Source of the DNA: Oryzicola mucosus
GTDB taxonomy: Bacteria > Pseudomonadota > Alphaproteobacteria > Rhizobiales > Rhizobiaceae
DNA: 64,000 bases
Assembly: GCF_014534685.1 (NCBI RefSeq)
Contig: NZ_JACVVX010000002.1
Location: 310,001-374,000 of the forward strand
Direction of reading: 5' to 3'
Notes under the pieces: generated by a model
Told to the model about the DNA's origin: nothing
The model's input: the letters and a program-made list of their open reading frames with translations, nothing else
The model's database searches: none
Position numbers and translations under genes: made by a program
Part shown: positions 8,671 to 20,900 of the stretch, piece by piece
How positions within the stretch are numbered: position 1 is the first letter of the stretch
How the letters are laid out: each line of letters opens with the position of its first letter

Positions 8671-9615
8671 TCACTCTCCGTCCGATGATCCCGACCGGTC
8701 TCTCGCCGGTCCGTCCAGGGGTTCGGGGTCTGTTTCCTCTGGGCCTGTTTTCGATGCCGACGGATCTGCGCCCGCCTTGTGCTGCTCGCCGTCTTCCGCC
8801 GCGAAGACCTCCGGTACGATCTGCGGGCGGGCGAGCGCAAAGCCCTGCATCATCGAGACGCCCGCCTTCTCGGTCAGTTCGATCTGCCAGCCCTGCTCGA
8901 TGCCCTCGAAGACGGTGCGGATGCCCTTGGCCTCGAAATTGGCGACCAGTGCCGACAACAGGCCGTAGCCCGCGGACGAATCCATCAGCCGGTTTATCCA
9001 GCGGCCGTCGAATTTGATGATGTCGGGCCGCAACTCGCGGATGCGGTTCATGTCGGATTCGTCCGAACCGTAATCGTCGACCGCGATGCGGAAGCCGCAC
9101 TTGCGGAGAGCCTCGACGAGCTGGCGCAGCGCCTCGCGGGAGCCCGATTTCTGCTCGGTGACTTCGCACACCAGCCGCGCGGGCGCGATGCCGGCGATGT
9201 CGAGCACGGAGCGCATGTCCTGCAGCGCTTGTTCGACGACGGTCTGGTGGGTGAACAGCGACGGGTTGAAATTGACGAAGATGTCGGCCTCGACCGGCAG
9301 GAAGGCGGCTGCGTTGACGAGATGCAGATTGCGCGTCAGCGTCTCGATGTCGAGACGGTCGGACGGCGCCAGACGCGACAGGAAGATGTAAGGCGACAGA
9401 GCCTCTTCGCCATGGAATGGCCGCATCAGACCTTCGAAGGCGATAACCACGAGGCGCTCGTCCTTGAAGGCAAAAATCGGCTGGAAGGCGCTGTGCAGAA
9501 CGTATTCGCCCCACACGCCAACTGAGGACCCGTCATCCTGCCGGATGATATGGGCGAGCGCGGTATTGCGCGGCACGGTCCGTTCCACTCCGGGGCTGAA
9601 TGCGATGCTGAGCAT
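8671..9615 (-). CDS. EAL-domain cyclic-di-GMP phosphodiesterase-like protein
   Basis: A 314-residue cytoplasmic protein with one EAL domain (about residues 35-260) and a polar C-terminal tail (about 265-314). The signature is EGL instead of EAL (AFEGLMRP). The other catalytic positions are present: Asn in FVNFNPS, Glu in VCEVTEQ, DD in VDDYGSDESD, Lys in IIKFD, Glu in VFEGIE and Gln in MMQGF. Hydrolysis of c-di-GMP to pGpG is therefore plausible. There is no GGDEF or sensor domain. It leads a two-gene unit with a degenerate paralogue. The start at 9615 has only a weak ribosome site. Confidence 0.85.
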   Translation of the reverse strand: MLSIAFSPGVERTVPRNTALAHIIRQDDGSSVGVWGEYVLHSAFQPIFAFKDERLVVIAFEGLMRPFHGEEALSPYIFLSRLAPSDRLDIETLTRNLHLVNAAAFLPVEADIFVNFNPSLFTHQTVVEQALQDMRSVLDIAGIAPARLVCEVTEQKSGSREALRQLVEALRKCGFRIAVDDYGSDESDMNRIRELRPDIIKFDGRWINRLMDSSAGYGLLSALVANFEAKGIRTVFEGIEQGWQIELTEKAGVSMMQGFALARPQIVPEVFAAEDGEQHKAGADPSASKTGPEETDPEPLDGPARDRSGSSDGE

Positions 9616-9767
9616 ATCATGGCACAGAGAGTTTTATTCAGCGTTAACATCGAACGGCGCCGATGTGCCAGGCGACACAGTCCATTGCGCCGGCCGGCCC
9701 GAAAACCGGGCCAAACGGCTTGCGATTCGGCCCTATATGCGGCAATGGAAGCGCGCGCGTTTTGTGA

Positions 9768-11000
<1,233 letters not shown>

Positions 11001-11026
11001 CGCTTCACGCCGTTTCGACCTTGCTG

Positions 11027-11052
11027 AGCCCCGGAGCGATCCGGGGCTTTTT
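11027..11052 (+). terminator. Rho-independent terminator of aatA
   Basis: AGCCCCGGA-GCGA-TCCGGGGCT followed by a short T-run, 26 bases past the stop. Confidence 0.92.
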
Positions 11053-11320
11053 GCATTCTGGGTGCGCCCTTCGAGGCGCGCCCTGTGAGGGTTTCGCTTT
11101 GGTTTGGGGCGTCTTGCAGGCTCGCGCCTCGGGATGAGGGCGGTCGGCGCGGGGCGGGGAGCCAAGGCGCGGACTGCTCCGCATCTCCCGGCTTTGTCCA
11201 ACTCCGCTGAAACTTTGCTGACAGAAACGTCGGACCGCGAACAATCGGCCAACGGTTTTGGCGCGCGCAGGCGTGGCTGCGCGACAGCGGACAAAGCTGT
11301 TCTGTCGACAGGACGGCCGG

Positions 11321-12082
11321 TCATGAACTGTCGGGATGCTCCAGCGTCCACAGCGCCAGGCCGTGCACATCGTCCAGGGTGCGGTCGACCTCGCGGGCGT
11401 GGCGCGAGCCCGGTGCCCGGCCGCCGGGCGGCGGCCCGCCGCGCAGCGGCGACAGGCGATGACACGCGCCGCGCCGCCGCCGCTGCCGCCAGCGCACGAA
11501 GCGCCGGGCCTGGCGCGGCAGGTCGTCGAGCGCGCGGCCAAGCGCTGCGAGCCTGAGCCGCAGGCGGTCGGCATCGAGCGGATCGTCTGGCTCCGGCACC
11601 GGGCGGGCCGGGATAAGCGAGGGCGCGTCAAGCCCAAAACCGAAGCCGCGAATGCGCGGCACGACGGTCGGGCGCGACAGCTTGTGGCGGGGCAGGCGCA
11701 AGGGATCGAGCAGCGGCAACGCCATGGTCTGGGGCGCGGGACGGGGCGGCATGGCTCCTTTCGGCATCACGATGCCGGTGCCGCCGGGCGCACGCAGGAA
11801 GGCGGAGTGTTGCTGCGAAGTTCCAAGACGCGGGCGCTGGTGCGGCACAACCATGCCGCGCGCGGCGAGAATGATCAGCCGTCTTGCCGCCGCCTCTGCG
11901 GGACGCAGCAGCCGGAGAATGGCGCGATGCAGATGACGCGGCAGGGTGTTTTGGCCGACATCAATGCCGGCCGCACGTTGGCTTTCGCCAGCTGCGACCG
12001 TCATGCCGGCCATGGCGACGAGCAGGGCAAGCAGGCGCTTGAGCGCTGCCTGATGCTTGTCGATCGCCCCTGCCCAATCCAT
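11321..12082 (-). CDS. Conserved basic protein with N-terminal hydrophobic segment
   Basis: A 253-residue protein starting MDWAGAIDKHQAALKRLLA. The start at 12082 is set by AAGGAGG six bases upstream; an open frame continues upstream but through repeats. A hydrophobic helix (about residues 15-32) is followed by ALPRHLHRAI-like and LRPAEAAARRLIILAARG segments, then a Pro/Arg-rich middle, a helix around DDLPRQARRFVRW and an acidic C-terminus. From memory the pattern matches an uncharacterised family found in many Rhizobiales. No function can be proposed. The strong Arg bias makes the antisense strand look open, which is a shadow. Confidence 0.7.
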   Translation of the reverse strand: MDWAGAIDKHQAALKRLLALLVAMAGMTVAAGESQRAAGIDVGQNTLPRHLHRAILRLLRPAEAAARRLIILAARGMVVPHQRPRLGTSQQHSAFLRAPGGTGIVMPKGAMPPRPAPQTMALPLLDPLRLPRHKLSRPTVVPRIRGFGFGLDAPSLIPARPVPEPDDPLDADRLRLRLAALGRALDDLPRQARRFVRWRQRRRRGACHRLSPLRGGPPPGGRAPGSRHAREVDRTLDDVHGLALWTLEHPDSS

Positions 12083-12169
12083 CGCCGCCTCCTTTCGATT
12101 TTCCAAGGCGGTGGGAGTGTAGAGCGGGGATGGGGAGTGTGGATAAACCGTGGGCGATTTTAGCGCCCG

Positions 12170-12560
12170 CACTTCACTCTCCCCCACCAAGGGGGAGATA
12201 GCGCCGGCATCGACGCCACCTTCTCCCCTTGCGGGAGAAGGTGCCCCGAAGGGGCGGATGAGGGGTGCTGGAAGAAACGAGGCGATGGGAGGAAGGGGAA
12301 ACTTGTGCATCGGCGTGCAATACGCAGCCTCTCACTCCGTCCAACACCCCTCATCCGTCGCCTGTCTTTCGCTCTCTGCGTTCGCTCAAGGGCGACACCT
12401 TCTCCCGCAAGGGGAGAAGGGGGGGCGTCGGCGCTGACGATGCACTACCGCCAGGGCTCCGGGCGTTCATCACTTCAATCGACAAATCGTTGTCGATTGA
12501 TCGGCTTCGCCGACCGCTCTTCACCCCGCAAGGGGAGAAGGGGGCGCGCTCCTTTCTGCC
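12170..12560. repeat. Cluster of palindromic intergenic repeats (family A)
   Basis: Dense short palindromes: TCTCCCCC/GGGGGAGA at 12178-12198, CACCTTCTCCC/GGGAGAAGGTG at 12217-12243 and GCCCC-GAA-GGGGC near 12243-12255. An inverted partner, with CACCTTCTCCCGCAAGG, lies at 12395-12420, and a further copy of the CGCAAGGGGAGAAGG element at about 12527-12540. The CCCCTCATCC sequence at about 12344-12356 mirrors GGATGAGGGG at 12256-12265. These look like rhizobial mosaic palindromes rather than genes. Confidence 0.85.
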
Positions 12561-12580
12561 TTCGCAGGTGTTCCTCGTAA

Positions 12581-12759
12581 GTCACGGAATGGATTCCCGG
12601 GTTTCCGCCTTCGCTGCGCTCGGGCTGCACCCGAGAATGACGAAGGTGGGGTTGGCTCCGCCAATCTCCAGCGTCGGAGCTTGGCCGAGCCAATCCCACC
12701 TTCGTCATTCCTGGGCAAGCGAGGCGCAGCCGAGCGCGACCCGGAATCCATTCCGTGAC
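12581..12759. repeat. Long nested inverted repeat (family B)
   Basis: Perfect 17-bp outer arms, GTCACGGAATGGATTCC at 12581-12597 and its complement at 12743-12759, enclose a second pair around GACGAAGGTGGG (about 12638-12650) and CCCACCTTCGTC (about 12690-12703). The whole element can fold into a cruciform or long RNA hairpin. A partial copy (GGAATGGATTCCCGGGTTTCC) recurs near 13153-13173. Together with family A it fills the 12083-12823 gap, in which no gene is seen. Confidence 0.85.
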
Positions 12760-12823
12760 AATGATGAGAGTACCAGCGGTGAAGAAAACTTGCTTTTCGT
12801 TTCCGCGGAGATAGCGTTTCATC

Positions 12824-13111
12824 ATGACCGGCTATGTCTACATGACAGCAAGCAAGAAAGGCGGCACGATCTACATCGGCGTCACCAACAGCCTTGGCCG
12901 GCGTCTGCCCGAGCACAAGTCCGGCACGGGTTCTGCGTTCGCCTCGCGCTACGGCGTGCAGCGCCTGGTCTGGTATGAGGAGCATTTCGATATCCGCGAC
13001 GCCATCCAGCGAGAGGCCTCTCTGAAGCGGTGGCCGCGCCAGTGGAAGATCGACCTGATCGAAAAGACCAACCCGGAATGGTTCGAACTGTTTCGCGGAA
13101 CGGGGTGGTGA
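12824..13111 (+). CDS. GIY-YIG nuclease family protein
   Basis: A 95-residue single-domain protein. It opens MTGYVYMTASKKGGTIYIGVTNSLGRRLPEH, giving the YVY...YIG pair, the conserved arginine in LGRRLPEH and the helix with EH. It continues with YEEHFDIRDAIQREASLKRW, whose Glu supplies the metal ligand of the family, and ends in the usual WKIDLIEKTNPEW. These small YhbQ/UPF0213-like proteins are predicted structure- or branch-specific endonucleases, often of unknown role and commonly multi-copy in rhizobia. Only a weak ribosome site precedes the ATG. The gene is framed by repeat families A and B. Confidence 0.88.
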   Translation: MTGYVYMTASKKGGTIYIGVTNSLGRRLPEHKSGTGSAFASRYGVQRLVWYEEHFDIRDAIQREASLKRWPRQWKIDLIEKTNPEWFELFRGTGW

Positions 13112-13144
13112 GTGGCGTGGGGTTTGCTCTGCGGTGCCTGTCCT

Positions 13145-13561
13145 TTACGTCAGGGAATGGATTCCCGGGTTTCCTGGCTGGGATCTGCTGGAGCACAAAG
13201 ACCGCACGGGATAGCGATCTGTCGTCTGTGGAGTGACCGCGCCGTATGTGCGGTCAAGTTGAGAATAATGAAATTTAATAAGATCTTCGTCGCTTTGATC
13301 TTTATATTTTCGGGGAATACCCCTTATTTGATCTTTCATGCTCCAATCGAGCGGCTTCGATTTTTTATCCAACCACTCGCAACGTTCATTTTTTACCCAA
13401 TTTTCCCTGACAAGAAGAATGCCCGGCAGGCCTGAGTCTCCATAGCCAAATTCGACGCTGCAGCACTCGCAGAACCAGAAAGTAGGATCGTTCCCGGAAC
13501 TACCCCAAGGCATATAGGGATAGTGGTTCAAGCCGCAAACGCGGCATTTATACTTGTCCAT
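13145..13561 (-). CDS. AT-rich cysteine-rich orphan protein
   Basis: A 138-residue frame. The N-terminal half has two CxxC pairs, CRVCGLNHYP and CECCSVEFGYG, typical of a small zinc ribbon, followed by WVKNERCEWLDKKSKPLDW. It resembles small cysteine-rich proteins that act as immunity or accessory proteins in mobile gene sets, but no function is established. Base composition is clearly more AT-rich than its neighbours (about 13260-13560), suggesting transfer. The last 10 or so residues (PGNPGIHSLT) come from a family B repeat, so the original C-terminus was probably replaced by repeat insertion. Confidence 0.62.
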   Translation of the reverse strand: MDKYKCRVCGLNHYPYMPWGSSGNDPTFWFCECCSVEFGYGDSGLPGILLVRENWVKNERCEWLDKKSKPLDWSMKDQIRGIPRKYKDQSDEDLIKFHYSQLDRTYGAVTPQTTDRYPVRSLCSSRSQPGNPGIHSLT

Positions 13562-13606
13562 TCAAGTGCTGGTTGTCCAAATTGGGATAAAGCAGGGGAT
13601 ACCCCC

Positions 13607-13972
13607 TCACTTCGACGCATACACCGTGCAGCGGCCGGCGGTTTTGACCTTGTATTTGGTGAAGACCGAGTTGCAGTCGGCCAGAGCGCGCTCCTCGGCG
13701 GCTTTTTGCGTCGGCGCGTTGTAGGAGCGGCCGCAGAAGAAGGCTTCGGTTTCGGCGCGGTGCGTTTGCGCATAGGCCGAGTGGCCGGAGGCGGCGACAT
13801 AATCCTTGTAGGCCTGCTGGCAGGGGCCTTTCGTCTGGCCGAACTGCGCCGCGTAGCGCTGGTCGCCGACCTTGCCGGCAAGCGATTCCGCCGATGCCGC
13901 GAGAGGCGCTGCGGCGACAAGTATTCCCGCCAGCATCACGACGAATGCCGGCCGCACAGATTTCAGTATCAT
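13607..13972 (-). CDS. Small exported protein of unknown function
   Basis: A 121-residue protein with a signal peptide (MILKSVRPAFVVMLAGILVAAAPLAASA) and a mature domain with four cysteines in a regular layout (PCQQAYKDYV, FFCGRSYNAP, LADCNSVF, GRCTVYA), probably disulfide-bonded in the periplasm. The ATG at 13972 is preferred over an upstream TTG. No enzyme motif is seen. Similar small secreted proteins are common in Mesorhizobium-type genomes, but their role is unknown. Confidence 0.75.
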   Translation of the reverse strand: MILKSVRPAFVVMLAGILVAAAPLAASAESLAGKVGDQRYAAQFGQTKGPCQQAYKDYVAASGHSAYAQTHRAETEAFFCGRSYNAPTQKAAEERALADCNSVFTKYKVKTAGRCTVYASK

Positions 13973-14195
13973 TCCCAAATCCCCCGATGGATGAAGGAAA
14001 TCTAGCCGCCCTCAAGACGATCGAAAAGGGGGTGTTCGGGAAAGTCGCGGGTTTATTTGAGCGGGGAAGGCGGTTGAAGCAAAATTTCCGGGGTTCAGCG
14101 GTGGTTGTTTGAAATGGTAAACAACGATTGCGGGTCGTTGGCCCCTCACCCTGCCGAACTTGACTCACAAGGATGGTCGATGGGGGCATTCTACG

Positions 14196-14352
14196 GCGCC
14201 CCCCTCTGCCCTGCCGGGCATCTCCCCCGCATGGGGGGAGATCGGATGTCATCGCCGCTTTCGCTAACAGCCAGCATTGCAAGAAAAGCGACAACGTTAA
14301 AACTGCCAATCTCCCCCCATGCGGGGGAGATGTCCGGCAGGACAGGGGGGCA
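14196..14352. repeat. Long imperfect inverted repeat (family C)
   Basis: The left arm reads CCCCTCTGCCCTGCCGGGCA then TCTCCCCCGCATGGGGGGAGAT. The right arm is its complement (ATCTCCCCCCATGCGGGGGA then GATGTCCGGCAGGACAGGGG), with about 70 bases between. Each arm is itself palindromic (CTCCCCCGCATGGGGGGAG). It accounts for most of the 13973-14395 gap, in which no gene is seen. Confidence 0.85.
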
Positions 14353-14395
14353 ACCTCGAACTTGGTTTTCGCCTATCGCCCCTCGCGGTCTACCC

Positions 14396-17878
<3,483 letters not shown>

Positions 17879-18050
17879 GGTGCGGTCCGTTCTTGCGTGT
17901 TCTGCGCCAAGTCCCGGCGCGGGAATGCCGGCCGGTGGCGCAGGGAAGTCTCAGAGTTGGGCTAAGGGCGCCTTATAGGCAAATGCGGGCTGAGGTGTAA
18001 CCCCGAAAATCGCGATTTTTCGCCGCGTCAAGGGGTTGTCCGCATGAGAT

Positions 18051-18410
18051 TCAGAGCAAAACGCCGGTCGCGGGGATGGGCAGCGGGCCATGCGCGCGCG
18101 CAGCCTCGCCGGAAGCCGCCAGGATGCTGTCCAGAAGGCCGGGAAAGCGGGCGTCGAGATCGGCTGCGCGCAAGGAGATGAGGCGGCTGGTGCCGGCGAT
18201 TTCGGTGCGGGTGATGCCGGCCTCGCGCAGCTTGGCAAGGTGATAGCTGATGTTGGTCTTGGAACCGAACTCGGCGAAACCGCCGCAAGCGATCGGGGCG
18301 TTGCCGCTATCCGCCAGCATGCGAACGATGGCGAGCCGCGTGGGGTCGCCAAGGGCTGCGAGGACATGGGGCAGGCTGATCTGGTCGGCGGCGATATGCG
18401 GCAGGCTCAT
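18051..18410 (-). CDS. ArsR-family helix-turn-helix regulator
   Basis: A 119-residue winged-helix repressor. The helix-turn-helix follows the usual pattern: LAALGDPTRLAIVRMLA, then GSKTNISYHLAKLREAGI as recognition helix and TEIAGTSRLISL as wing. There is no CxC metal site on the recognition helix; a single cysteine (IACGG) precedes it, so it may sense an organic ligand or redox state. It is divergent from an MFS efflux gene with a 107-base spacer that contains a palindrome, so autoregulation and control of the transporter are likely. Confidence 0.88.
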   Translation of the reverse strand: MSLPHIAADQISLPHVLAALGDPTRLAIVRMLADSGNAPIACGGFAEFGSKTNISYHLAKLREAGITRTEIAGTSRLISLRAADLDARFPGLLDSILAASGEAARAHGPLPIPATGVLL

Positions 18411-18486
18411 GGACGATAACGTTTCCGGCGCAGGATGTGTTGACTGTCTCAGGGGACATTGACATGGGAGGCGATGAAGTTCAATA

Positions 18487-18504
18487 GTTCAATGAATTTT
18501 GAAC
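18487..18504. promoter_or_regulatory. Candidate ArsR-type operator
   Basis: GTTCAA-TGAATT-TTGAAC is a perfect 6-6-6 palindrome between the divergent arsR-like and MFS genes, 14 bases before the MFS start. A half-site GTTCAA also occurs 8 bases upstream (18479-18484). The placement would let bound repressor block MFS transcription. Confidence 0.68.
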
Positions 18505-18517
18505 AAAGGCGTCTTTC

Positions 18518-19702
18518 ATGGATCCTCGCATCGTCTGGCTCGGCGTCGGCTCGTTCGCCATGAGCACGGTCGGCTTCGTCTTTTCCAGCCTGCTTCCGGC
18601 AATCGCCGGCGAAACGCATGTGTCGGTGCCAAGCGCCGGCTATCTGATCATGGCGTTTTCGCTCGCCTATGCCGTCGGGGCGCCTGTGCTGTCGGCGGTG
18701 ATGGGTGAGGCGGACAGGCGCCGCGTGCTCGCGCTGACCATCCTGGCCTTCGTCTGCGGGAACATCGTCGCCGCCACCAGCGGTTCGTTCGGCGGGCTCT
18801 TGGCCGCGCAGATCCTGATGGGCGGAACGGCGGGACTTTATGCCGCCACCGCGCAGGCAACCGCAATCGCCTTGGCCGGGCCGGAGCACAGGGCGCGGGC
18901 CATTGCCGTGGTGCTCGGCGGCACGACCTTCGCGGTCGCGCTGGGCGCGCCGGCCGGATCGCTGATCGCTAATCTGTGGGGATGGCGCGGCACCTTCGTG
19001 GCAATCGCTGTTTTGGGAGCGGCCTGCGCGTCGATCCTTTGGGTCCGGTTGCCGCGCGACATGCACGGCACCCACCTGCCGCTGTCGCAGCGTTTCCGGG
19101 CGATAGCGCTGCCGGGGATCACGGCGTCTCTGCTCGTGACGCTGCTTTATCTCGCCGGCGGCTTCGTCATGGTGTCGTATCTGGCGCCGCTTGCCATGGA
19201 CGGGGCTGGGCTCAGCGCCATGGCGCTGCCGGCGCTGCTGCTTGCCTTCGGCGCCGGTGCGGTGCTGGGCAATCTCGGCAGCGGCTATCTCTCCGACAGG
19301 TTCGGGGCGACGACGGTCGTCACGCTGGCGCTGCTCTTGTCCTCGGCGATCTGCGTGGCCATGGCGTCGGTGGTCACCTTCCTGCCGCATGCACTCGCCG
19401 GTCCGATCCTCATCGGGCTGATGGTTCCATGGGGAATCATCGGCTGGTCGTTCCCGCCCGCGCAGGCGAGCCGCATCGTCGGCCGGTCGCCCGAGATCGC
19501 GCATCTGACCTTGTCGCTGAACGCCTCGGCAATGTATTTCGGCATCGCGCTGGGAACGGTCGTCGGCGGCAGGATTCTGGAATTCTCCAGTGCCGCGAGC
19601 TTGGGATTTTTCGCCGCGGGGTTCCCGCTGATCGCGCTTGCCGTGCTGCTGGCGACGCGGAAGTCGATGCAGGCGGGGGCACCTTCAAGGCTTGCCGTAT
19701 AG
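18518..19702 (+). CDS. MFS transporter, DHA1-like drug or arabinose efflux type
   Basis: A 394-residue protein with about 12 transmembrane helices. The motif A region between helices 2 and 3 reads GAPVLSAVMGEADRRRVL, and motif C-like GGTTFAVALGAPAGSLIANLWGWRGTF lies in helix 5, as in DHA1 proton antiporters. The second half carries GSGYLSDRFG. It is expressed divergently from an ArsR-type regulator whose likely operator overlaps its promoter, which points to inducible efflux of a small toxic or metabolic compound. The substrate is unknown. The ribosome site AAAGGCG is modest. Confidence 0.9.
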   Translation: MDPRIVWLGVGSFAMSTVGFVFSSLLPAIAGETHVSVPSAGYLIMAFSLAYAVGAPVLSAVMGEADRRRVLALTILAFVCGNIVAATSGSFGGLLAAQILMGGTAGLYAATAQATAIALAGPEHRARAIAVVLGGTTFAVALGAPAGSLIANLWGWRGTFVAIAVLGAACASILWVRLPRDMHGTHLPLSQRFRAIALPGITASLLVTLLYLAGGFVMVSYLAPLAMDGAGLSAMALPALLLAFGAGAVLGNLGSGYLSDRFGATTVVTLALLLSSAICVAMASVVTFLPHALAGPILIGLMVPWGIIGWSFPPAQASRIVGRSPEIAHLTLSLNASAMYFGIALGTVVGGRILEFSSAASLGFFAAGFPLIALAVLLATRKSMQAGAPSRLAV

Positions 19703-19872
19703 AGGTCGGTTCGACCTATGTCGCGCTTCGAGGCTGACACCGAGCATGTCGCGCTCTGTCCTGCGCTTTCGCAAAACCGCCGCTGCCCACCGGCCAGCAT
19801 GACCGCATGCGCGCCGAGCGGGCGTTGAACCGGCTCGTTGCGCTGGAGGAGCAACAGTCCTGATTTCAAGGC

Positions 19873-19900
19873 AAAAAAACCCGGCTCGAAAGCCGGGTTT
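19873..19900 (-). terminator. Rho-independent terminator of the YqeY gene
   Basis: AAACCCGGCT-TTCG-AGCCGGGTTT followed by TTTT when read on the minus strand, 28 bases past the stop codon. On the plus strand the stem could also end MFS transcription. Confidence 0.9.
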
Positions 19901-19927
19901 GTAACCATAGATTCGGCGTGTTCCACC

Positions 19928-20377
19928 TTACTGCAGCAGATCCTTGACGATGCCGCTGGCCCTGGCGAAGTCCATCTGCCCGGCATATTTGTCTTTGAGC
20001 ACGTTCATGCAGCGGCCCATGTCGCGCAGGCCTTCGGCGCCGACGTCCTGTACCACCTGCTTGCAGACATGGCGCACGTCGGCCTCGCCGAGCTGCTTGG
20101 GCAGGAAGTCGGCGATGATGGCGATTTCCTCGCGCTCCTGGGCGGCAAGCTCCAGCCGCGCGCCTTCCTCGAAGGCACGCGCGGATTCCTGGCGCTGCTT
20201 GACCATCTTGGTCAGGATCTGCAGGATCTCGTCGTCGCTGACGGGATCCTTGCCGTTGCCGCGATTGGCGATGTCGCGATCCTGAATGGCAGCCTGGATC
20301 AGGCGCAGCGTGGAGACGCGGCGCTTGTCCTGCAATTTGAGCGCCGACTTGAGCGCTTCGGCGATCTTCTCGCGCAT
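19928..20377 (-). CDS. yqeY: GatB/YqeY domain protein
   Basis: A 149-residue all-helical protein of the YqeY family, related to the tail of the GatB amidotransferase subunit. Family landmarks are LRLIQAAIQDRDIA, VSDDEILQILTKMVKQRQESA and IIADFLPKQL. It may bind tRNA, but its cellular role is not settled. The start MREKIAEALKSAL at 20377 is set by AAGGA eight bases upstream; the 14 extra upstream codons lack a ribosome site. In many alphaproteobacteria yqeY sits between carA and dnaG, and here carA follows divergently. Confidence 0.9.
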   Translation of the reverse strand: MREKIAEALKSALKLQDKRRVSTLRLIQAAIQDRDIANRGNGKDPVSDDEILQILTKMVKQRQESARAFEEGARLELAAQEREEIAIIADFLPKQLGEADVRHVCKQVVQDVGAEGLRDMGRCMNVLKDKYAGQMDFARASGIVKDLLQ

Positions 20378-20513
20378 GGTCCTGTTCCTTTTGGCGCCGG
20401 GCGAAGCGTTCCTTCGCACATGCGAACTTGTATCCTGGCCCGCGGCCGGAAGCTATAGTTTGAACGGCGGCACGCCGCCTTTTCGGGTTGAACTTTTCGG
20501 CCCAACGTTCGGT

Positions 20514-20721
20514 AGAGCGTTTCCTGTTTAGATTGAACCGGTTCTGTTTCGCCGATGACGCCCGCCATCCGGAAACCCTTCGGGCCGGGTCAATTCGGGC
20601 GTCCTTCGGACCCATTCGGGGCTCATCTCGTCCGGGCCACCAGCCCGACCATCGACGATCCCCTCGACCTTGTCCCGAATTTCCTCCGGCAGAACGATTC
20701 AATCCAAGCAGGAAACGCTCC
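20514..20721. repeat. Inverted-repeat element (family D) upstream of carA
   Basis: Arms GAGCGTTTCCTGTTTAGATT (from 20515) and the near-complement AATCCAAGCAGGAAACGCTC (to 20720) bound a 208-base element whose interior has further short palindromes (for example CCGGAAACCCTTCGGGCCGG). It lies in the 20378-20900 gap, which otherwise holds only the short GGCGG-CACG-CCGCC-TTTT hairpin near 20466-20482 and the carA leader. Confidence 0.8.
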
Positions 20722-20900
20722 AGAACGATTGACCCGCTCGCTGCCTTCGCCTATTGCTCGGCACCTGCATAGACATGTTCGATATGAGCGGGCAGCCAGC
20801 GAAAGCGCGGCGTTCCGTGCTTTTCACTGCGCCCATATGGCCCGTCGGTCGCTTTCTTTCAAGCCCACGGTCCGCGCGCGGCAGACACTGGAGTGGATAG

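Noticed and set aside
12170-12760. CRISPR array
   Set aside because: The repeats are irregular palindromes of varying length without uniform repeat and spacer units and without cas genes.
19703-19872. Short plus-strand frame after the MFS gene
   Set aside because: Only about 20 codons long with no ribosome site; probably a remnant or chance.
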